In this document: one piece after another, positions 19,401-27,919 of the stretch
Layout of the letters: each line of letters starts with the position of its first letter
How positions within the stretch are numbered: the stretch's first letter is position 1
Source: Ferruginibacter albus
Lineage (GTDB): Bacteria; Bacteroidota; Bacteroidia; Chitinophagales; Chitinophagaceae
Assembly (NCBI RefSeq): GCF_020042285.1
Contig: NZ_CP083388.1
Coordinates: forward strand, 372,001 to 436,000
Direction: 5' to 3'
DNA length: 64,000 nt
Made by a program: the position numbers and the translations under genes
The notes under the pieces: model-generated
Databases searched by the model: none
Seen by the model: only the letters and a program-made list of their open reading frames with translations
What the model was told of the DNA's origin: nothing

Positions 19401-20615
19401 CTATCGCTTACTTGCGATCAATAAATTCAGATCGGTATATTTTAAATGAAAACGTTCACTTAAATAAAAATTGGTGAGCGCTCCTTTGAACATATAAATA
19501 CCGCTACGGATATTGATACGATACCAAACCATATTTTCAATACCGCCATCATCGGCAGTATCTAATAATAACGGCATCAATACATTGCTGATAGCCTGCG
19601 ATGCTGTACGGGCAAAGCCGCTTGGTATATTCGGCACACAATAATGTATTACATTATATTTTCTGAAGATGGGATTTTCATGTGTAGTAACCTCGCTTGT
19701 TTCAAAAACGCCGCCACGATCAATACTCACATCTACAATAACAGTACCCGGACGCATATTGCTTACCATATCTTCGGTAACTACGATCGGCGCTCTGCCT
19801 GACATGCCGGACAATGCACCTACCGCCACATCGCAGGTTTTTAACTGCTTCGCCAAAATTTTAGGTTCAATAACGGAGGTCCACAAGCGACCCCCTATAT
19901 TATTCTGTAATCGTTTTAAACGATAAATGCTGTTATCAAAGATCTTTACACTGGCACCCATTGCGAGTGCTGTACGAGCGGCATATTCACCAACGATACC
20001 GGCTCCAATAATAATAACTTTTGTTGGAGGAATTCCGCTGATGCCTCCAACTAAAACACCTTTTCCGTCATTGGCATTGCTTAAATATTGCCCGGCGATG
20101 AGCATAACAGCGCTGCCTGCGATCTCACTCATGCTGCGCACTATAGGATTATGTCCACCATCGTCTTTTAAATTTTCAAAGCTTAATGCAGTGATCTTTT
20201 TGTCCATCATCTTCTGCAGTATTTCACGCTTCATGACTGGTAGATGTATGGGAGAGATAATGTATTGTCCCGGTTTAAGCAACTCACATTCGGCTTCGCT
20301 GACAGGAGCGCTTTTTACCAGGATATCACTTTCATAAACCGCTTTTTTATCGTACGCTATTTTAGCGCCTGCATCACTGTAATCTTTATCAGTATAGCTG
20401 GCGCCATCACCGGCTTTACTTTCCATTATAACTCTATGCCCATTGGCAATCATTACACCAACTGCTTCGGGAGTAAGTGCAATACGGTTCTCGTTAAAAG
20501 ATGCTTCTTTAGGAATGCCAATAAAAAGTAATTCGCCTTTGGGTTTTACGTCGAGCATTTCTTCCATTGTCTCGTACGTAAACGAAGGGGATATAACGGG
20601 TTTAGATGTAGCCAT
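19401..20615 (-). CDS. ald: Alanine dehydrogenase
   Basis: The enzyme interconverts L-alanine and pyruvate with NAD. The N-terminal substrate domain has IGIPKEASFNENRIALTPE, and the Rossmann domain carries VIIIGAGIVGEYAARTALAMG. It also has the family segment VPNIPSGFARTASQAISNV. At 404 residues it is longer than the classic form of about 370, with an extra N-terminal stretch of about 30 residues common in Bacteroidota. It resembles the transhydrogenase alpha subunit at 23882, to which Ald is homologous. It follows tsaE on the same strand, a usual pairing in this phylum. Confidence 0.9.
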   Translation of the reverse strand: MATSKPVISPSFTYETMEEMLDVKPKGELLFIGIPKEASFNENRIALTPEAVGVMIANGHRVIMESKAGDGASYTDKDYSDAGAKIAYDKKAVYESDILVKSAPVSEAECELLKPGQYIISPIHLPVMKREILQKMMDKKITALSFENLKDDGGHNPIVRSMSEIAGSAVMLIAGQYLSNANDGKGVLVGGISGIPPTKVIIIGAGIVGEYAARTALAMGASVKIFDNSIYRLKRLQNNIGGRLWTSVIEPKILAKQLKTCDVAVGALSGMSGRAPIVVTEDMVSNMRPGTVIVDVSIDRGGVFETSEVTTHENPIFRKYNVIHYCVPNIPSGFARTASQAISNVLMPLLLDTADDGGIENMVWYRINIRSGIYMFKGALTNFYLSERFHLKYTDLNLLIASKR

Positions 20616-20616
20616 G

Positions 20617-20653
20617 TGGTAAATTAAAAATTAAAAATCAAAAATTACAAATT
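20617..20653. repeat. Short AT microrepeat between tsaE and ald
   Basis: A degenerate tandem of AAAAATTA/AAAAATCA units fills the tsaE-ald gap immediately upstream of the ald start. It is too degenerate to assign a function. Confidence 0.4.
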
Positions 20654-20654
20654 A

Positions 20655-21062
20655 TTACCATTGTATTTTTCTTGTGCTTTCGTTAATAACCGAAATAGTT
20701 ATGTACAGCGTGTTATCAGGGAAGAGATCGGGAGCTTTTTCCGGCCATTCTACCAGGCAGGTATTCCCTGAATACAAACAATCTTCTACTCCGGCATTGA
20801 TCGCTTCTTCATTACTTTTTAATCGGTATAAATCCAGGTGATAAACAATATCACCATCGATCGTATTATATTCATTGATGATAGAAAAAGTAGGGCTGCT
20901 TACAACGTCTATGACCTTTAGCGCTTCGCAGAGTGTGTGAATAAAAGTGGTTTTACCGGCGCCCATTTCTCCATGAAAAGCAAAAACTTTTTTATCGCCG
21001 GCATTATTCAATAATTTAATTGCAATCTCTTTAATAGTATCAAGATTAAAACTTATATACAT
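20655..21062 (-). CDS. tsaE: tRNA threonylcarbamoyladenosine biosynthesis ATPase TsaE
   Basis: TsaE is the small P-loop ATPase that supports TsaB/TsaD in making t6A37 on ANN-decoding tRNAs. The Walker A motif GEMGAGKTTF is followed by SSPTFSIINEY, VYHLDLYRL and LVEWPEKAPDLFPDN, all diagnostic. The ATG at 21062 (MYISFNLDTIKEIA) gives a normal 135-residue protein; a longer in-frame start at 21107 would add an atypical hydrophobic stretch. It is 39 bp upstream of ald and follows the GNAT gene on the same strand. Confidence 0.92.
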   Translation of the reverse strand: MYISFNLDTIKEIAIKLLNNAGDKKVFAFHGEMGAGKTTFIHTLCEALKVIDVVSSPTFSIINEYNTIDGDIVYHLDLYRLKSNEEAINAGVEDCLYSGNTCLVEWPEKAPDLFPDNTLYITISVINESTRKIQW

Positions 21063-21122
21063 TTGGCAAAGATATTTTTCATTGGCGGTAAATAGAATTA
21101 AGAGCACTAAAAACTACGATTT

Positions 21123-21575
21123 TTATAATGGCAAAGCTCCATTCAGCCATTCACCGTCAAACTCAACATTACCTAGTTTTTTATAGAAATTGATGGCAGG
21201 TTCGTTCCAATCCAGCACTTGCCAGGTAATGCCACTGAATTTTTTCTCTTTCGCTTCCTGGATCAATGCATCAAACAGTAATTTACCAATCCCTTTACCA
21301 CGATATTCTTCGGTTACCAGTAAGTCTTCGACGTACATACGCTCTCCTTTCCAAGTGCTGAAGCGGATATAGTATAAGGCAAAGCCAATAACAATCCCCG
21401 CTTCCTCAGCTACAAATGCCCACCAGGCAGGCTTTTCGCCAAAGCCACTTTTTGCCAGATCATTAAAATCGATAATAACTTCCTCTGGCTTCTTTTCATA
21501 TAACGCTAATTCATGCACCAGCTGCATTATTTGCTCGCAATCTTCTTTAAGCGCTTTTCTGATAGTTATATTCAT
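21123..21575 (-). CDS. GNAT-family N-acetyltransferase
   Basis: A single GNAT domain of 150 residues begins ITIRKALKEDCEQIMQLV. The acetyl-CoA pyrophosphate loop is EEYRGKGIGKLLFDAL, and the C-terminal part reads WQVLDWNEPAINFYKKLG. The arrangement is close to diamine (spermidine/spermine-type) or thialysine acetyltransferases, which share YVEDLLV and the NEPAINFYKKLG motif. The substrate is therefore plausibly a small amine, but the sequence alone does not settle this. It lies upstream of tsaE on the same strand and is divergent from thyA. Confidence 0.85.
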   Translation of the reverse strand: MNITIRKALKEDCEQIMQLVHELALYEKKPEEVIIDFNDLAKSGFGEKPAWWAFVAEEAGIVIGFALYYIRFSTWKGERMYVEDLLVTEEYRGKGIGKLLFDALIQEAKEKKFSGITWQVLDWNEPAINFYKKLGNVEFDGEWLNGALPL

Positions 21576-21598
21576 AGCAAGGGCAATTTACCTTAATA

Positions 21599-21626
21599 AC
21601 TTTTCACTTTTCACTTTTTACTTTTC
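21599..21626. repeat. Four tandem 7-bp repeats (ACTTTTC) before thyA
   Basis: Units ACTTTTC, ACTTTTC, ACTTTTT and ACTTTTC lie head to tail and end 15 bp before the thyA start, in the position expected for promoter elements. A change in unit number would shift promoter spacing. Confidence 0.6.
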
Positions 21627-21641
21627 GCTTAATTTGCAGTT

Positions 21642-22436
21642 ATGCAGCAGTATTTAGATTTACTTCAACATATTATTGACAAGGGTGCTGATAAAAGCGA
21701 TCGCACCGGAACAGGTACTCGTAGTGTATTTGGTTATCAAATGCGGTTCGATTTGAACAAAGGATTTCCGATGGTCACAACAAAAAAGACACATTTAAAA
21801 AGTATCATTTACGAATTGCTTTGGTTTTTACAAGGCGATACCAATATTAAATATTTAAAAGATCATAACGTAAGCATTTGGGATGAATGGGCTGATGAGA
21901 ATGGAGATCTTGGTCCGGTGTATGGCAAACAATGGCGCAGTTGGGAAGGTGCCGATGGAAAAGTGGTAGACCAGATCTCTGATCTAATAAAACAAATAAA
22001 AACAAATCCTGATAGCAGAAGATTAATTGTGAGTGCGTGGAATGTGGCTGATCTTCCAAAGATGAAGCTGATGCCTTGTCATTGTTTGTTTCAATTTTAT
22101 GTGGCAGATGGAAAATTAAGCTGTCAATTGTATCAAAGAAGCGCTGATGTGTTTTTAGGAGTTCCTTTTAATATTGCATCGTATGCATTACTTACAATGA
22201 TGATTGCACAGGTTTGCGATTTAGGTGTAGGAGATTTCGTGTGGACGGGCGGTGATACGCATTTATATAATAATCATTTTGAACAGGCCCAATTGCAATT
22301 AACACGTACGCCGTTTCCTTTATCACAGATGAAAATAAATCCTTCAGTTAAAAATATTTTTGATTTTAAGTTTGAAGATTTTGAATTGGTAAACTATCAA
22401 TCACATCCGGCAATTAAAGCGCCTGTTGCTGTTTAA
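21642..22436 (+). CDS. thyA: Thymidylate synthase
   Basis: ThyA methylates dUMP to dTMP using methylene-tetrahydrofolate. It has the classic 264-residue E. coli-like length, with the catalytic Cys146 in [12 protein letters not shown], the phosphate-binding [18 protein letters not shown] segment, and the ending [11 protein letters not shown]. The ATG at 21642 opens directly on the conserved [11 protein letters not shown]. It is 9 bp upstream of folA, which recycles the dihydrofolate it makes, so the two form an operon. Confidence 0.97.
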   Translation: MQQYLDLLQHIIDKGADKSDRTGTGTRSVFGYQMRFDLNKGFPMVTTKKTHLKSIIYELLWFLQGDTNIKYLKDHNVSIWDEWADENGDLGPVYGKQWRSWEGADGKVVDQISDLIKQIKTNPDSRRLIVSAWNVADLPKMKLMPCHCLFQFYVADGKLSCQLYQRSADVFLGVPFNIASYALLTMMIAQVCDLGVGDFVWTGGDTHLYNNHFEQAQLQLTRTPFPLSQMKINPSVKNIFDFKFEDFELVNYQSHPAIKAPVAV

Positions 22437-22445
22437 AAATTAGTT

Positions 22446-22937
22446 ATGATAATCTCTCTTATAGTTGCAGCTTCTGAAAACAATGCCATTGGTAAAGACA
22501 ATAAGTTGCTTTGGCATTTGCCCAACGATATGAAGTTTTTTAAAAACACTACCTGGGCAATGCCTGTAATTATGGGGCGCAAAACATTTGACTCTTTAAA
22601 GAAAGCATTACCAGGCAGGATCAATATTGTTATCACCCATCAAAAAGATTGGAAAGCAGAAGATGCTGTTATTGCTAAAGACTTAAACGATGCAATGAAA
22701 AAGGCAGAAGCTACTCATTGCAAAGAAACATTTGTAATTGGCGGCGGAGAGATCTTTAAGCAATATTTAAAAGTAGCAGATAAAATTTATATAACAAGAG
22801 TACATGCAGATCTTGAGGGCGATACTTTCTTCCCTATAATTGATGAAAAGAAATGGAAGCTGGTTTCAAGTGATGATTTTAAGAAAGATGAGAAACATAA
22901 ATACGATTATTCATTTCAGCTTTGGGAGAAAAAATAA
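22446..22937 (+). CDS. folA: Dihydrofolate reductase
   Basis: FolA reduces dihydrofolate to tetrahydrofolate with NADPH. It has the family start ISLIVAASENNAIGKDNKLLWHLPNDMKFFK, then VIMGRKTFDSL and FVIGGGEIFKQYL. At 163 residues it is typical. It is coupled to thyA upstream. The stop codon is followed at once by a GC-rich repeat that contains a perfect 10-bp hairpin and may also end transcription. Confidence 0.96.
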   Translation: MIISLIVAASENNAIGKDNKLLWHLPNDMKFFKNTTWAMPVIMGRKTFDSLKKALPGRINIVITHQKDWKAEDAVIAKDLNDAMKKAEATHCKETFVIGGGEIFKQYLKVADKIYITRVHADLEGDTFFPIIDEKKWKLVSSDDFKKDEKHKYDYSFQLWEKK

Positions 22938-22940
22938 CAG

Positions 22941-23047
22941 CCTCCCCACCCCCTCCCAAGGAGGGGGTGATAAACACTTCAAAGAATGAAAAGCTTTTTA
23001 AATAATTATTTTCTTCACAAAGTCCCCCAACGGGGGATTTAGGGGGC
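22941..23047. repeat. REP-like GC-rich element with two hairpins
   Basis: The folA-methyltransferase gap holds a perfect 10-bp hairpin at 22947-22969 (CACCCCCTCC, loop CAA, GGAGGGGGTG) and a second at 23023-23037 (TCCCCC, AAC, GGGGGA) followed by TTTAGGGGGC. The GC-rich ends contrast with an AT-rich centre. This resembles G/C-run intergenic repeats common in Bacteroidota, and it shares the TTTAGGGG segment with the element at 25341. It ends 3 bp before the next ATG. Confidence 0.75.
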
Positions 23048-23050
23048 TTT

Positions 23051-23848
23051 ATGTATTCCACTTTCAAACTAGCCAAAAAATATCTTCACTACTATTTTAC
23101 TGCATCCAATGGTAAAGGTCACGGCGTACATTCTCCGTTTGTATTCGATTTTATTATAAAAGTGTTGCAGGATAAAGAACAGTACGATTGTTATCAGCAA
23201 ATAGAAGTTGTAAGAAAGCAACTCATCAGCAATACACAAATAATTCATGTAGATGATTTTGGGGCAGGCTCTACCGTAATGAAGCAGAATGAACGAAAAG
23301 TAAGCGACATTGCCCGTTCATCCCTTAAGCCAAAAAAATATGCGCAATTATTGTTCAGGATAATACAATATTACAAGCCGCAAACTATTGTTGAATTAGG
23401 AACATCTTTAGGCATCACTACCTCTTATTTAGCATTAGGTAATGACAATGCAACTGTTTATACTTGTGAAGGCGCACCGGCTGTAGCTTCTATCGCAGAA
23501 CAAAATTTTGATCAGCTTAAGGTAAAGAATATTGAAATAGCACAAGGCAACTTCGATGAAACATTGCCTTCTGTTCTTACTAAAATAAAAAATATAGATT
23601 TTGCTTTTGTAGATGGTAATCATCGTAAAGAACCAACGTTGAAATATTTTCATCAATTGCTTCAATATTCAGGCGATCATACCATTTTGATTTTTGATGA
23701 TATTCATTGGAGCAAAGAAATGGAAGAGGCCTGGCATGAAATACAACAGCATGAGGCTGTAACACTTACAATCGACCTGTTTTTCATTGGCATCGTTTGC
23801 ATGAAAACCGACTTCAAAGTAAAGCAGCACTTCTCAATACGGTATTGA
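23051..23848 (+). CDS. Class I SAM-dependent methyltransferase
   Basis: The SAM-binding motif I is IVELGTSLGITTSYLALG, followed by VYTCEGAPAVASIAEQNF and IDFAFVDGNHRKEPTLKYFHQL. This pattern resembles O-methyltransferase (COMT-like) family members. It is 265 residues with no signal peptide. The N-terminal part (HGVHSPFVFDFIIKV) recurs in Bacteroidota proteins of unknown substrate. The gene begins right at the end of the REP-like element, so its leader is repeat-derived. Confidence 0.78.
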   Translation: MYSTFKLAKKYLHYYFTASNGKGHGVHSPFVFDFIIKVLQDKEQYDCYQQIEVVRKQLISNTQIIHVDDFGAGSTVMKQNERKVSDIARSSLKPKKYAQLLFRIIQYYKPQTIVELGTSLGITTSYLALGNDNATVYTCEGAPAVASIAEQNFDQLKVKNIEIAQGNFDETLPSVLTKIKNIDFAFVDGNHRKEPTLKYFHQLLQYSGDHTILIFDDIHWSKEMEEAWHEIQQHEAVTLTIDLFFIGIVCMKTDFKVKQHFSIRY

Positions 23849-23856
23849 TTTTTTAC

Positions 23857-23864
23857 TATCTTCG
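23857..23864 (+). promoter_or_regulatory. -7 box TATCTTCG upstream of pntAa
   Basis: It differs from TAnnTTTG at one base and lies 17 bp before the transhydrogenase operon start. Confidence 0.4.
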
Positions 23865-23881
23865 CCGCAATTTATAAAGCT

Positions 23882-25006
23882 ATGACTGTTGGCGTTTTAA
23901 AAGAACCTACTTCGGAAACAAGAGTTTCCCTGCTTCCTGAACATTTAGCAACATTAAAAAAGTGGAAAGTGGATGCATTGATCGAAAGCAATGCAGGCGC
24001 TTCTTCTTTTGCAAGCGATGATAAATATGCAGAAAGCGGTGCGAAAATTTCCGATCGCAATAATGTGTTAAGTAATTCGGATATTATATTATCTATAAAC
24101 CCATTGACTGATGCTGATGTTGCAACGTTGAAACCGGGTGCAGTAGTGTTGGGCGTATTTCAGCCGCTGTTCAATGCTTCATTAATAAAAACCTGGGCAG
24201 CAAAAGGCTTAAATGTTTTCAGCATTGATATGATACCTCGTACAACCCGTGCGCAAAGCATGGATGTATTGAGCAGCCAGGCAAACATTGCGGGCTACAA
24301 AGCGGTGTTGTTAGCAGCTAATAAATACCCAAAATATTTTCCCATGTTCATGACGGCAGCCGGAAGCATTCCGCCTGCAAAGATGCTGATATTGGGTGCA
24401 GGTGTAGCAGGCTTGCAAGCTATTGCAACTGCAAAGCGTTTGGGTGCGGTGATTGAAGTGTTCGATACTCGTCCTGCAGTGAAAGAAGAAGTAATGAGCT
24501 TGGGTGCAAAGTTTGTAGAAGTGGAAGGAGCTGCCGATGCAAGTAAAGCCGGCGGTTATGCAGTAGAACAATCAGAAGAATTTATGCAACGTCAAAAAGC
24601 AAAGATTGCTGAAAGTGTTGCCAAAGCAGATATTGTGATTACTACAGCGCAAATTCAAGGACGTAAAGCGCCAATATTAATTACGCAACAGATGATCGAA
24701 GGAATGAAAAGCGGTTCAGTGATCATTGATATTGCTTCTTCAACCGGCGGTAATACAGAGCTTACAAAAAATAATGAAACAGTTGTACACAACGGCGTTA
24801 GCATCATCGGAAACTCTGCATTGGCGGGTGATATGCCAAGCGATGCAAGTAAGTTGTATGGTAAAAACGTTCTTAATTTTTTACAATTGATTATTGATAA
24901 AGAAGGTCAATTACATTTAAACTTTGAAGATGATTTAGTGAAAGGTTCCTGCATGGCAACCAATAACGAAGTAACCAACGACAGAGTAAAAGCGCTTTTG
25001 GCGTAA
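23882..25006 (+). CDS. pntAa: NAD(P) transhydrogenase alpha subunit, NAD-binding part
   Basis: This is the soluble NAD(H)-binding domain I of the proton-pumping transhydrogenase. It has the N-terminal VGVLKEPTSETRVSLLPEH, the Rossmann motif MLILGAGVAGLQAIATAKRLGA, and RKAPILITQQMIEGMKSGSVIIDIA. It is 374 residues, with the membrane part encoded separately downstream. Such three-polypeptide enzymes are known in other bacteria, while E. coli fuses this to the membrane part. The complex couples hydride transfer from NADH to NADP with proton entry. Confidence 0.93.
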   Translation: MTVGVLKEPTSETRVSLLPEHLATLKKWKVDALIESNAGASSFASDDKYAESGAKISDRNNVLSNSDIILSINPLTDADVATLKPGAVVLGVFQPLFNASLIKTWAAKGLNVFSIDMIPRTTRAQSMDVLSSQANIAGYKAVLLAANKYPKYFPMFMTAAGSIPPAKMLILGAGVAGLQAIATAKRLGAVIEVFDTRPAVKEEVMSLGAKFVEVEGAADASKAGGYAVEQSEEFMQRQKAKIAESVAKADIVITTAQIQGRKAPILITQQMIEGMKSGSVIIDIASSTGGNTELTKNNETVVHNGVSIIGNSALAGDMPSDASKLYGKNVLNFLQLIIDKEGQLHLNFEDDLVKGSCMATNNEVTNDRVKALLA

Positions 25007-25023
25007 AACCAAATAAATAATTT

Positions 25024-25338
25024 TTGAAGATGGAAAGCATTTTAAATTTTATATCAGAAAATCAACAGATCATCTACATCGTAATACTGATGATATTTGT
25101 TGGTATTGAAGTGATCGGTCGTGTACCAAGCGTGCTGCATACACCATTGATGAGTGGCGCCAACGCTATTCACGGAGTAGTAATTATCGGGGCTATCATT
25201 GTAATGGGACAAGCACCTACTGATAATTACCTGGCATTGATCTTAGGATTTTTGGCGGTAGTATTGGGAACATTAAACGTGGTAGGTGGCTTTGTTGTTA
25301 CCGACAGAATGCTGGAAATGTTTAAGAAGAAAAAATAA
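25024..25338 (+). CDS. pntAb: NAD(P) transhydrogenase alpha subunit, membrane part
   Basis: This 104-residue protein has three hydrophobic helices and corresponds to the C-terminal membrane region of E. coli PntA. Typical segments are IEVIGRVPSVLHTPLMSGANAIHG and LGTLNVVGGFVVTDRMLEMF. It starts 17 bp after pntAa. The next gene, pntB, follows only after an inverted-repeat element, unusual for subunits of one complex. Confidence 0.93.
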   Translation: MKMESILNFISENQQIIYIVILMIFVGIEVIGRVPSVLHTPLMSGANAIHGVVIIGAIIVMGQAPTDNYLALILGFLAVVLGTLNVVGGFVVTDRMLEMFKKKK

Positions 25339-25340
25339 TG

Positions 25341-25460
25341 CCCCAACCCCTAAAGGGGCTTCCGGCGCAGCTTTTATAAAAAAGTACTTTTATACAATTG
25401 GCAATTAAAAAGATTTTTTAAAACTAAAACTCCTCATAACTCCCCTTTAGGGGTTGGAGG
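25341..25460. repeat. MITE/REP-like element with inverted termini inside the pnt operon
   Basis: The left end CCCCAACCCCTAAAGGGG (25341-25358) is the inverted counterpart of the right end CCCCTTTAGGGGTTGGAGG (25442-25460), with an AT-rich centre of about 83 bp. Each end also has a CCCC(TTTA)GGGG mini-palindrome. The two ends could pair into one long hairpin in mRNA between pntAb and pntB. The right end overlaps an alternative TTG start of pntB. Confidence 0.78.
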
Positions 25461-25471
25461 CAAAATATATT

Positions 25472-26890
25472 ATGGGACTCAGTTTACTTACTCTTTGCTA
25501 TCTAATAGGCTCAATAACTTTTATAGTTGGTCTTAAAATGTTATCCAATCCTGCTACTGCCCGTAAAGGGAATTTAACAGCAGCATTTGGTATGACGATA
25601 GCTATTATAGGAACTATCTTCTTATATAGAAATGATGAGGGACAAAAATTAGGTAACTACCTATGGATATTTGCCGGTTTGGCAATTGGTGGTATTGTAG
25701 GAACATTAGCTGCTAAAAAAGTAAAGATGACCGCAATGCCTGAAATGGTAAGCCTTTTCAACGGTATGGGCGGCGCTTGTGCGGCATTGATATCATTGGT
25801 AGAGTTCAATCACTTATCACATGAAATTGCAACACAGGGAATAGCAGTGGCGCATACAGGAAAATTATTGGTAATAGGATTAGGTTTATTAATTGGTAGT
25901 GTATCCTTTGCCGGTAGTATGATAGCCTGGGGTAAACTAAATGGTAAAGTAAAAGATTTCAGTTTCGCCGGACAAGGATTATTGAACATGATCTTTTTAT
26001 TAGTTGCAATTGCAGCGGTAATATACCTTATCATCGACCCGACACAAGGACATTTAATCTATGTAATACTTGTATTGGCTTTATTGTACGGTATATTGTT
26101 TGTAATGCCGATCGGAGGTGCCGATATGCCGGTGGTAATTTCTTTATTGAACTCGTTTACCGGTGTGGCTGCGGCTTTTGGTGGTTTCTTGTATGATAAT
26201 AAAGTAATGTTGACTGGTGGTATTTTAGTGGGTGCCGCAGGTACTTTATTAACGCTGTTGATGTGTAAAGCCATGAATCGCTCTTTAAAAAATGTATTGA
26301 TTGGTTCATTCGGCGGTGGCAACAAGGCAGCAGCAGCAGGGGGTTCAAAAGAGCAAGGTGCTTACAAAGAGATTTCTTTAAGCGATACAGCAATGGTAAT
26401 GAGCTATGCTACAAAAGTGATGATCGTTCCCGGTTATGGTTTAGCGGTAGCACAAGCACAGCATACCTGCCACGAGTTAGAAAAAATTCTTACTGAAAAA
26501 GGAGTAGAAGTTAAATATGCTATTCACCCGGTTGCAGGTCGTATGCCTGGTCACATGAACGTATTATTAGCTGAAGCAGATGTTAGTTACGATGTATTAC
26601 TGGAAATGGAACAAGCCAATGACGAATTTAAAACTACAGATGTAGTGTTGATATTAGGTGCGAATGACGTAGTAAATCCTGCGGCTAAAAATGATCCTTC
26701 ATCACCTATATATGGAATGCCTATTTTAGAAGTAGAGCAGGCAAAATCTGTTATCGTTAATAAGCGTAGTATGAAACCCGGTTATGCAGGTATCGAAAAT
26801 GACCTGTTCTTTCAGCCAAAAACATCCATGCTTTTCGGGGATGCTAAAAAAGTATTACAGGACTTGGTTACAGAAATTAAATCAGTTTAA
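25472..26890 (+). CDS. pntB: NAD(P) transhydrogenase beta subunit
   Basis: PntB contains the proton channel and the NADP(H)-binding domain III. About eight membrane helices precede a soluble C-terminal domain with MIVPGYGLAVAQAQH, HPVAGRMPGHMNVLLAEA, and VVLILGANDVVNPAA, all diagnostic for NADP binding. I chose ATG 25472 (MGLSLLTLCYLIG) because it matches the E. coli N-terminus; an upstream TTG at 25454 falls within the repeat element. The protein is 472 residues. Confidence 0.94.
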   Translation: MGLSLLTLCYLIGSITFIVGLKMLSNPATARKGNLTAAFGMTIAIIGTIFLYRNDEGQKLGNYLWIFAGLAIGGIVGTLAAKKVKMTAMPEMVSLFNGMGGACAALISLVEFNHLSHEIATQGIAVAHTGKLLVIGLGLLIGSVSFAGSMIAWGKLNGKVKDFSFAGQGLLNMIFLLVAIAAVIYLIIDPTQGHLIYVILVLALLYGILFVMPIGGADMPVVISLLNSFTGVAAAFGGFLYDNKVMLTGGILVGAAGTLLTLLMCKAMNRSLKNVLIGSFGGGNKAAAAGGSKEQGAYKEISLSDTAMVMSYATKVMIVPGYGLAVAQAQHTCHELEKILTEKGVEVKYAIHPVAGRMPGHMNVLLAEADVSYDVLLEMEQANDEFKTTDVVLILGANDVVNPAAKNDPSSPIYGMPILEVEQAKSVIVNKRSMKPGYAGIENDLFFQPKTSMLFGDAKKVLQDLVTEIKSV

Positions 26891-26915
26891 AAAACTTTCA
26901 GGATAATTTTATGTA

Positions 26916-26972
26916 GTAGGCTGCAATACTACTATTCAACATTGTTGTGTCACTCACTTGTGCTGCATGCCT
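26916..26972 (-). repeat. Dispersed intergenic repeat, copy B
   Basis: The core GTGACACAAC is on the minus strand at 26944-26953. Flanks match other copies: CAAGTGA before the core and AATGTTGAATAGTAGTA after it. It occupies the pntB to 27027 gap, which has no gene. Confidence 0.75.
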
Positions 26973-27026
26973 ATCTTCGTCGTTTACTTTGTACATTTGA
27001 TGAGTTTAATTTTAAAATAAATTAAA

Positions 27027-27560
27027 ATGACACCAAGAACTTTTTTTACTATAGTAATTAAAATCTTAGGTATCTATATTGTACTTGAATCCTTATCAGT
27101 AATTGCACAATTTATTTCTACGTTTTTTTATTATAAGAATGATGGTGATAGAAGTTGGCAGGAAATGGCATATTCGTCGTTTGTGATCTGTTTGGTAATT
27201 GGAGTTTATTTATTGGTCCTGCGTGTTCTTGTTTTTAAAACAGATTGGGTTATTGATAAATTAAAACTTGATAAAAATTTTCCCGAAGAGAAAATTGAAA
27301 TTAATTTACATCGCTCAACAGTATTAAGCATAGCCGTAATTGTTATTGGAGGATTAATTTTTATTGATGCACTTCCGCTTTTTTGCAAGCAGGTGTTTAT
27401 TTATTTTCAACAAAGATCTCTTTTTAGAGAAAACTTTGTTCAACAACCAACAAATGGCTGGATAATATTTTACGGTGCAAAAGCATTTGTTGGAGCTTGT
27501 ATTGTAATTTATCAGCGAACAATTGTAAATTTTATAGAATTTAAAAGAAAGAAAATATAA
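27027..27560 (+). CDS. Small integral membrane protein, unknown
   Basis: I do not recognise a family. The 177 residues hold four hydrophobic segments, near residues 8-30, 48-70, 92-115 and 147-163, with a charged cytoplasmic-looking loop (KTDWVIDKLKLDKNFPEEKIEINLHR) after the second. There is no signal peptide cleavage site or catalytic motif. It ends 3 bp before the frameshifted Dabb gene and may share a transcript with it. Confidence 0.65.
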   Translation: MTPRTFFTIVIKILGIYIVLESLSVIAQFISTFFYYKNDGDRSWQEMAYSSFVICLVIGVYLLVLRVLVFKTDWVIDKLKLDKNFPEEKIEINLHRSTVLSIAVIVIGGLIFIDALPLFCKQVFIYFQQRSLFRENFVQQPTNGWIIFYGAKAFVGACIVIYQRTIVNFIEFKRKKI

Positions 27561-27563
27561 ATC

Positions 27564-27862
27564 ATGTTATCTCATCAGTATTCTTCTGGTTAAAACCGGA
27601 AACAACTGAACAACAAAAAGCAGAATTTAAAGCAGCGTTAGAATCTTTAAAAGGTGTTGAAACCATACAATCAATCTATATCGGAACACCTGTTCCTTCT
27701 ATCAATCGCCCTGTGGTAGATACAACTTACAGCTTTTCATTATTAATTGTATTTAATGATCTGGCTGGGCATGATGTTTACCAAATACATCCTCTACACA
27801 AAGCATTCTTAGATGGCTTTAGAACATATTGGGATAAAGTGATAATCTACGACGCAGAATAA
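27564..27862 (+). pseudogene. Dabb (stress-responsive alpha/beta barrel) protein, frameshifted
   Basis: The ATG at 27564 begins MLSHQY and then runs to a stop after GTTAA in its own frame. The frame shifted by one continues FWLKPETTEQQKAEFKAALE ... YQIHPLHKAFLDGF ... KVIIYDAE and ends at TAA 27860-27862. Together they give a complete Dabb protein of about 99 residues, in which MLSHxxFFWLKPE is the usual start. One missing T in the TATTCTTC stretch (about 27579-27583) explains the break. It is either a genuine null allele or a base-calling error. Dabb proteins are small dimeric barrels whose role is mostly unknown. Confidence 0.8.
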
Positions 27863-27898
27863 CAAAGGTGATCATTATTTATCTAGCCGGGTTATTTT

Positions 27899-27906
27899 TA
27901 TCTTTG
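27899..27906 (+). promoter_or_regulatory. -7 box TATCTTTG upstream of the rRNA methyltransferase
   Basis: An exact TAnnTTTG match lies 13 bp before the GTG start at 27920, with a TTTA about 18 bp upstream as a weak -33 element. Confidence 0.55.
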
Positions 27907-27919
27907 ATAAAATAACTCA

